DNA of 5,455 bases from Rhodospirillales bacterium (GTDB taxonomy: Bacteria > Pseudomonadota > Alphaproteobacteria > Acetobacterales > Acetobacteraceae): contig JAATGE010000263.1 in assembly GCA_015654825.1 (NCBI GenBank), positions 1-5,455 of the forward strand, written 5' to 3'. The notes beneath the pieces were generated by a model. That model did no database searches, was not told the DNA's origin, and worked only from the letters and a program-made list of their open reading frames with translations. Shown one piece after another: positions 1-5,455 of this stretch. Every line of letters begins with the position of its first letter. The stretch's first letter is position 1. The position numbers were made by a program, and so were the translations under genes.

Positions 1-522
1 GAAACGGTTGCCACGCGTTGCGGCCGGGCGATTCCCGGTATCGAACTGCGCATCGCCGGCGGCGAGGGCGAGGTGCTGGTGCGGGGCTTCAACGTCATGC
101 AAGGCTATTTCGACGATCCGGCCGCCACAGCGGAAGCAATTGACGCAGACGGCTGGCTGCATACCGGAGATGTCGGCAAGGTCGATACACGCGGCTATTT
201 GCGCATCACCGATCGCCTGAAGGATATGTACATCTCGGGCGGCTTCAACTGCTACCCGGCGGAAATCGAACGGCTGCTGGCCGGCCACAGGGATGTGGCG
301 CAGGCGGCAGTGATCGGTATTCCCGACGAGCGACTTGGCGAAGTGGGGCGCGCGTTTGTGGTGCCACGTACGGGTGTGCGGTTGACGGAAGCGGAAGTTG
401 GCGACTGGGCGCGCGGGGAGATGGCGAATTACAAGGTGCCGCGCCAGATCAGGATCGTGGAGGCGTTGCCGCTGAATGCCTCAGGAAAGGTGATGAAGGG
501 GGAATTGAGAAAGCTCGGCTAG
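1..522 (+). CDS. Acyl-CoA synthetase (AMP-dependent CoA ligase), C-terminal part, FadD3-like
   Basis: Only the last 173 residues are in the window; the reading frame is open from base 1 to the TAG at 520-522. The enzyme would adenylate a carboxylic acid with ATP and transfer it to CoA, probably in the cytoplasm. Seen motifs, numbered from the first codon: [11 protein letters not shown] (8-18), [15 protein letters not shown] (23-37), GWLHTGD (51-57, the adenylate-binding TGD), the hinge region [13 protein letters not shown] (69-81) with Arg72 and hinge Lys74, FNCYPAEIE (82-90), and the terminal catalytic lysine in NASGKV (Lys163). The C-terminal small domain is therefore complete. The wording of these motifs resembles FadD3-type ligases, which activate a steroid-ring-derived acid, but this is from memory and other medium or long-chain acyl-CoA ligases remain possible. 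It converges with the redoxin gene. The N-terminal P-loop and substrate pocket lie outside the window, so the substrate cannot be judged. Confidence 0.93.
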   Translation, partial: ETVATRCGRAIPGIELRIAGGEGEVLVRGFNVMQGYFDDPAATAEAIDADGWLHTGDVGKVDTRGYLRITDRLKDMYISGGFNCYPAEIERLLAGHRDVAQAAVIGIPDERLGEVGRAFVVPRTGVRLTEAEVGDWARGEMANYKVPRQIRIVEALPLNASGKVMKGELRKLG

Positions 523-533
523 AGAGTTGCCGA

Positions 534-554
534 CCAGGGGGCTCTGCCCCCTGG
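534..554. repeat. GC hairpin repeat, copy 1, after the CoA ligase
   Basis: This is a perfect inverted repeat: 9-base arms CCAGGGGGC (534-542) and GCCCCCTGG (546-554) around a TCT loop, 11 bases after the ligase stop. It could act as a transcription end or mRNA-stabilising hairpin, but no T-run follows. It shares its core (CCAGGG, CTCTG, CCCTGG) with the copies at 674-698 and 1798-1822, but each arm carries two more G:C pairs. Confidence 0.7.
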
Positions 555-653
555 ATTCCCGACGGCCTGCCGCCGCTGTCGTACGCGCCGCGCCGCGCGA
601 GTTTGGCGACAAGGCTCGGTGTCGATGCCAAACACAGAACAATTAAATGGGGT

Positions 654-671
654 CTGGGGACTTGTCCCCAG
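654..671. repeat. GC hairpin CTGGGGAC/GTCCCCAG
   Basis: Eight-base perfect arms, CTGGGGAC (654-661) and GTCCCCAG (664-671), are separated by TT; the realistic hairpin has seven pairs and a four-base loop. It lies directly beside hairpin repeat copy 2, so the two form a tandem pair downstream of the redoxin gene. Read on the minus strand, an AT-rich stretch (ATTTAATTG) follows a few bases later, but not as a clean T-run, so a classical intrinsic terminator is not supported. Confidence 0.6.
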
Positions 672-673
672 CG

Positions 674-698
674 GGTCCAGGGCAGAGCCCTGGCCCTT
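674..698 (-). repeat. GC hairpin repeat, copy 2, after the redoxin gene
   Basis: The core is CCAGGGC (677-683), loop AGA, GCCCTGG (687-693). The stem extends by GGG (673-675) pairing with CCC (694-696) around a bulged T676. Read on the minus strand, its 25 bases match the plus-strand stretch 1798-1822 at 24 of 25 positions; the single difference is C versus T in the arm. It begins 14 bases downstream of the redoxin stop codon. Confidence 0.75.
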
Positions 699-712
699 AG
701 TTGGAATTACCA

Positions 713-1768
713 TTACCTGCTGCGCGCGGCCGCGAGTTTGGCGTAATCGGGGCGGCCGGCGTTTTCCCACTCCATCCATGCTTCGGCGAATTCGGTGCCG
801 AACGGATTTTCGCCGCGCAGCCACATCGATCCGCGGCGGATGGTCCAATCATGCGGTGACAGCTCGATTGCCGCTTGCCAGTGTTCGGTGGCTTCTTCCG
901 TGGCGCCCAATTGATATAGATGCCAGGCCAAGGCGTGGTTCGCGCGGGCCTGCTGCTCGGCGAAGCTGGCGGGCATGGTATGAAGGCGTGCTTCGTCCGG
1001 GGAGAAATCGGTTTCGCCGGTTTCCGCCCAACGCCGCAACGAAGCCAGGTGCGGCGCGCAATCCAGCCCGTGCGCGAATGCGAAACGATTGCTTGCGTGT
1101 TCCACGCGCGGTGGCCGCGCGATGCGGCCTGCCTCGTCGATCCAGATCGCGGTCGGCACATTGATCAGGCCGTAAAGATGCGAAACAATATGGTTGGGGT
1201 CGAGCAACGAGGGATGCTCGGGTGACGCTGCCTCGATGAACGGTGCCGCGTCCGCTGCCCTGGAATCCTGCGAGACGGTGATGACCGTCAGCCCGAAGTC
1301 GCTTAGCGCGCTGTGCTGCGCCTGCCAGTCGGGCAAATCCTCGCGGCAGCCGCACCAGCTCGCCCACACGACCAGGAGTACCTTGCGGCCACGGTAATCG
1401 GCGAGTTGATGCACGCGGCCAGACAGATCGGCCAATTCGAAATTCGGCGCCGTGTCATCCCGCAGTGTGGACGCTTGCAGTTCCGGGCTTTCCGCCAGCG
1501 ATAGCACCCGATGGGCCGTCGCCTTGGCCGCGGGCATGTTCAGTTGCGCGGCCAGCGCCGGCAGGTCCACCTCGTCGCCCCGTATCGCATCCGCCAGGCT
1601 CGCGAGCGGGATACAGCGATCGGGCCGGCATAGCGTGGCGTCCTTTACCTGCCAGCCAAGCAGCGATGGCAGGGTTTCGGTTGCTACCCAGAGGCGGTCG
1701 GCCTCGTGCGTGGCCGGTGCCGAAAACTCTCTGCCGTTGACGAGGATCGTCCAGGGTTGTTGCGGCAT
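713..1768 (-). CDS. TlpA/ResA-like redoxin with CGC active site and TPR-like C-terminus
   Basis: The protein has 351 residues. Residues about 1-80 form a small N-terminal domain with a cysteine pair, Cys47 and Cys52 (LCRPDRCIPL). Residues about 104-235 are a thioredoxin fold of the AhpC/TlpA kind: APNFELADLSG (107-117), VVWASWCGCREDLP (133-146) and the cis-proline loop INVPTAIWID (202-211). The active site is Cys139-Gly-Cys141, so it is CxC and not the usual CxxC of WCGPC. Residues about 268-342 look like a TPR hairpin (ANHALAWHLYQLGATEEATEHW, given as 276-297) followed by a tryptophan-rich tail. No signal peptide or membrane segment is visible, so a cytoplasmic place is inferred, unlike classical periplasmic TlpA. 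The ATG at 1766-1768 is preceded by GCGGAG with 10 bases of spacing; an in-frame ATG at 1867 would run back through repeat DNA. It lies 105 bases downstream of the sulfatase gene on the same strand and may be co-transcribed. A thiol oxidoreductase role is likely; the partner is unknown. Confidence 0.85.
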   Translation of the reverse strand: MPQQPWTILVNGREFSAPATHEADRLWVATETLPSLLGWQVKDATLCRPDRCIPLASLADAIRGDEVDLPALAAQLNMPAAKATAHRVLSLAESPELQASTLRDDTAPNFELADLSGRVHQLADYRGRKVLLVVWASWCGCREDLPDWQAQHSALSDFGLTVITVSQDSRAADAAPFIEAASPEHPSLLDPNHIVSHLYGLINVPTAIWIDEAGRIARPPRVEHASNRFAFAHGLDCAPHLASLRRWAETGETDFSPDEARLHTMPASFAEQQARANHALAWHLYQLGATEEATEHWQAAIELSPHDWTIRRGSMWLRGENPFGTEFAEAWMEWENAGRPDYAKLAAARSR

Positions 1769-1778
1769 CGACTTTTTA

Positions 1779-1788
1779 CTCCGCGGAG
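1779..1788 (-). promoter_or_regulatory. Redoxin ribosome binding site inside a 10-base palindrome
   Basis: CTCCGCGGAG is a perfect palindrome. On the minus strand its right half gives GCGGAG, a Shine-Dalgarno match 10 bases before the ATG at 1768. This supports that start over the upstream ATG at 1867. Whether the palindrome has any role beyond providing the ribosome site is unknown. Confidence 0.55.
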
Positions 1789-1797
1789 AAAGGGTGG

Positions 1798-1822
1798 AAG
1801 GGCCAGGGTTCTGCCCTGGACC
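1798..1822 (+). repeat. GC hairpin repeat, copy 3, between sulfatase and redoxin genes
   Basis: Arms CCAGGG (1803-1808) and CCCTGG (1814-1819) enclose TTCTG, where T1809 and G1813 can form a wobble pair and leave the same TCT loop as copy 1. The 25-base unit is an inverted near-copy (24 of 25) of 674-698. Copies 2 and 3 therefore flank the redoxin gene as inverted repeats. This could affect transcript ends within a sulfatase-redoxin operon. Confidence 0.75.
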
Positions 1823-1850
1823 GCCACGCCAAAGCCTTGCTGCGCACGAC

Positions 1851-1865
1851 GGGGCCTGAGGCCCC
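1851..1865. repeat. GC palindrome just after the sulfatase stop
   Basis: GGGGCCTGAGGCCCC has seven-base complementary arms around one central base; as a hairpin it would be six pairs with a TGA loop. It starts 8 bases after the sulfatase stop codon on that gene's strand. No T-run follows in that direction, so it could be a 3'-end stabiliser or a weak terminator. Together with copy 3 it fills much of the 105-base gap. Confidence 0.55.
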
Positions 1866-1873
1866 AAAGCCCA

Positions 1874-3706
<1,833 letters not shown>

Positions 3707-3707
3707 T

Positions 3708-3720
3708 TATGCTACGCATA
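3708..3720. promoter_or_regulatory. Possible operator: inverted repeat TATGC-TAC-GCATA
   Basis: These are perfect five-base arms with a three-base centre in the AT-richer part of the divergent region. An overlapping GCAT-TT-ATGC repeat sits at 3703-3712. The size suits a dimeric regulator half-site pair, but it is short and could be chance. It would fall inside the coding region if the sulfatase began further upstream than the GTG. Confidence 0.25.
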
Positions 3721-3860
3721 CCGGCTTTGTGGACGTGCCTGGCCGTCGGAATGCGTTTTCGCTTTACCTTCCCGCGCCGCTGGGGAAAGCTTCGCCGGGT
3801 CCAACGGCCGGCGCCGTAACTCCTTGCGCAGACAGGGAGCCGCTGGTCCACGCAGTCCGG

Positions 3861-3866
3861 GGGGAG
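3861..3866 (+). promoter_or_regulatory. Ribosome binding site of the receptor gene
   Basis: GGGGAG ends nine bases before the ATG at 3876, with an AT-rich spacer (ends TAAAA). It supports this start, which also gives a well-formed signal peptide. Confidence 0.7.
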
Positions 3867-3875
3867 ACGATAAAA

Positions 3876-5455
3876 ATGCCTGTGGGCAAGCAGCGAGGCG
3901 GCGCGTTCAACAACAGGCGGGTCACCCGGGCCGTTTGCGTGGCGGCGGAGCTGGCACTGGTGGCCGGCACCGCGGTGGCCCAGACGACGCCGGTAGGTGC
4001 GCCGCAGATCGAGCAGATGGTGGTCACGGCCCGCCGCCGCGCCGAGCGCCAGCAGCGCGTGCCGACCGCCATTACGGCGCTGGACGGCAAGGAGTTGCAG
4101 CGGCGCGGTGTCGTCAACACCAACGACCTGGCGCGCAACGTGCCGTCCCTGCTGATCGGCGGGCAGACCCGCAGCGACTCGCAGTTCTATTTGCGTGGGC
4201 AGACACCGGGCGTCATCACCCAGGGCGTGCACAACAACTCCAGCGTTACGATCTATTTTCTCGAAGTGCCGACGCTCACGTCGGGCCCTGGTGAATTCTA
4301 CGACTTGCAGGATGTGCAGGTGCTGAAGGGCCCGCAGGGCACGCTGTTCGGCCGCAATACCACCGGCGGCGCGATCCTGTTCACGCCGGTGAAACCGCGC
4401 GACGACTATAGCGGCTACATTCAGGGGCGCGCGGGAAGTTATAACGATCACGAATTGGAAGGCGCGCTGAACTTCCCGCTGGTGCCGGAAAAGCTCGATC
4501 TGCGCATTTCCGGCGCAACGGCGCGGCGCGACGGTTTCACCACCAACGTCGTGACCGGCGAGAAACTGGACGACCGCAATTACGACAGCTACCGGGTTTC
4601 GTTCGACGCCCACATCAACGACGACCTGGACAATCTACTGGTGATCGACGGCAGGATGATTAACCAGAACGGTACTTCATCGATCCCCCTCGAAATCAAT
4701 CCGAATGTGGTACTGAAGGGGAACGTTATCCCCGGGTTCAACACGCCGCTGACTGTCGGCGGCAAGGGGCCTTCGATCGTCTGCCTGGAAGGCTACGCGC
4801 CGCCGTCCGCGGGTGGCATCGGTTATCCGTTTCCGATCCCGGGTTGCCCGAGCAATCTGGGCGCAACCATCGGGGCAGGCATTGCCGCAAAGGGTTTTTC
4901 GTACTATTCCAATGCTTTGCTGAACCAGGTCGTTGCCCGCCAGCAAGCCCTCGGCCCTCGGCAGTTCGCGAGCGACGCGAATTATTTCGACAAGGAACGC
5001 AGTTTCGACGCCACCAACATCACCACCTGGAATATCACCCCGGACCTGGTGTTGAAGAACATTCTCGGCTACCGGTTCGAGCGCCGCAACCAGGCCGAGG
5101 AATTCAGCGGCTCCATACTGCCTTTGGTGCGAAACAACAACGACCCCGGCGACTACGGTGAGGACGCCCTGCAGCAGGCCAGCGAGGAACTGCAGCTGCA
5201 AGGTACCGGCATGGGCGATCGCCTGCACTATATCGTCGGCACCTATCTGGAAAACTCCGACCCGGGGCAGCCTGTGCTCAGCCGCGCCCTGGAATTCGGG
5301 CCGCCGCCATCGTTAAAGTCGATACCGCAACTTTACAATCCGCTGGTGCTCGCCAACAGTGTGCTGAACTACCACAAGTTCAACGACAAGAGCGAATCGG
5401 CTTTCGTGCATGGCGAGTACGACCTGTCGAACCTGGTGCCGGGCCTGAAGGCCGA
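3876..5455 (+). CDS. TonB-dependent outer-membrane receptor, 3' end outside the window
   Basis: The frame is open to the window edge and gives 526 residues; full receptors of this class are usually some 700-900. They import bulky ligands across the outer membrane using energy from TonB-ExbB-ExbD. Residues 1-35 form a long signal peptide: a basic part with RR at 14-15, a hydrophobic part from Ala19, and a likely cut after AVA at 33-35. The TonB box region is IEQMVVTARRRAE (45-57). The plug follows (about 60-173) with VPTAITALDG, ARNVPSLLIGG, FYLRGQ and the hallmark LQDVQVLKGPQGTLFGRNTTGG (split here as 144-154 and 155-165). Beta-barrel strands start near 178 (SGYIQGRAGSYNDHELEG). A long segment, about 266-375, contains Cys303 and Cys324, which may form a disulfide in an outer loop. 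There is no N-terminal signalling domain, so self-regulation through an anti-sigma factor is not expected. It is divergent from the sulfatase gene, which suggests a related substrate; the ligand is not known. Siderophore uptake cannot be excluded. Confidence 0.93.
   Translation, partial: MPVGKQRGGAFNNRRVTRAVCVAAELALVAGTAVAQTTPVGAPQIEQMVVTARRRAERQQRVPTAITALDGKELQRRGVVNTNDLARNVPSLLIGGQTRSDSQFYLRGQTPGVITQGVHNNSSVTIYFLEVPTLTSGPGEFYDLQDVQVLKGPQGTLFGRNTTGGAILFTPVKPRDDYSGYIQGRAGSYNDHELEGALNFPLVPEKLDLRISGATARRDGFTTNVVTGEKLDDRNYDSYRVSFDAHINDDLDNLLVIDGRMINQNGTSSIPLEINPNVVLKGNVIPGFNTPLTVGGKGPSIVCLEGYAPPSAGGIGYPFPIPGCPSNLGATIGAGIAAKGFSYYSNALLNQVVARQQALGPRQFASDANYFDKERSFDATNITTWNITPDLVLKNILGYRFERRNQAEEFSGSILPLVRNNNDPGDYGEDALQQASEELQLQGTGMGDRLHYIVGTYLENSDPGQPVLSRALEFGPPPSLKSIPQLYNPLVLANSVLNYHKFNDKSESAFVHGEYDLSNLVPGLKA

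Larger units (their letters stand above)
523..712. other. Convergent intergenic region
   Basis: This is the stretch between the stop codons of the ligase (+) and the redoxin gene (-). It holds three hairpins (534-554, 654-671, 677-693). Between about 609 and 650 the sequence is less GC-rich and shows no recognisable motif. I see no convincing coding sequence: the short open frames here have no family resemblance, and those that extend into neighbours are antisense shadows. Confidence 0.6.

Noticed and set aside
534..693. Rho-independent terminators at the convergent junction
   Set aside because: The hairpins are strong but none is followed by a T-run in the relevant direction, so they are recorded as repeats with a possible 3'-end role.
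619..1164. A 181-residue plus-strand open frame over the redoxin 3' half
   Set aside because: It is arginine-rich, has no family resemblance, crosses two hairpin repeats and is antisense to a well-supported gene.
1769..1867. An N-terminal extension of the redoxin from an ATG at 1867
   Set aside because: The extra 33 residues translate hairpin repeat DNA and lack any domain or signal-peptide character. The ATG at 1768 has a Shine-Dalgarno site.

Overview
This is a GC-rich window from a Gram-negative, probably aerobic proteobacterium. The Gram-negative call rests on a TonB-dependent outer-membrane receptor with a signal peptide. An alphaproteobacterium, for example a sphingomonad, is my best guess from the receptor style (VVTARRR TonB box) and the GC-rich hairpin repeats between genes, but the sequence does not prove it.

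Layout from left to right. (1) Bases 1-522 (+) hold the C-terminal 173 residues of an acyl-CoA synthetase (AMP-dependent CoA ligase) that enters from the left; it most resembles FadD3-type ligases as I recall them. (2) Bases 523-712 are a convergent intergenic region with GC-rich hairpins. (3) Bases 713-1768 (-) encode a 351-residue TlpA/ResA-like redoxin with an unusual CGC active site, an N-terminal domain with its own cysteine pair, and a TPR-like C-terminus. (4) Bases 1769-1873 are a short gap built largely of the same hairpin repeat, here inverted. (5) Bases 1874-3571 (-) encode a 565-residue type I arylsulfatase of the Pseudomonas AtsA kind. All ten expected active-site residues can be placed. 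The best-supported start is a GTG. (6) Bases 3572-3875 are a divergent regulatory region. (7) Bases 3876 onwards (+) encode a TonB-dependent receptor that runs off the right edge; it has a signal peptide, TonB box, full plug and the first part of the barrel.

How the genes may work together (inference). The receptor would import a bulky ligand across the outer membrane. The sulfatase, which has no signal peptide, would remove sulfate in the cytoplasm. The CoA ligase would activate a carboxylic acid for beta-oxidation-like breakdown. The redoxin lies downstream of the sulfatase on the same strand, so the two may be co-transcribed. A catabolic locus for a sulfated organic compound, possibly a steroid-like one, would fit, but the substrate cannot be read from the sequence. 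No RNA gene, insertion sequence or CRISPR array was seen. The most unusual items are the CGC redoxin next to a sulfatase that needs cysteine oxidation to mature, and the hairpin repeat whose arms vary in a compensated way.
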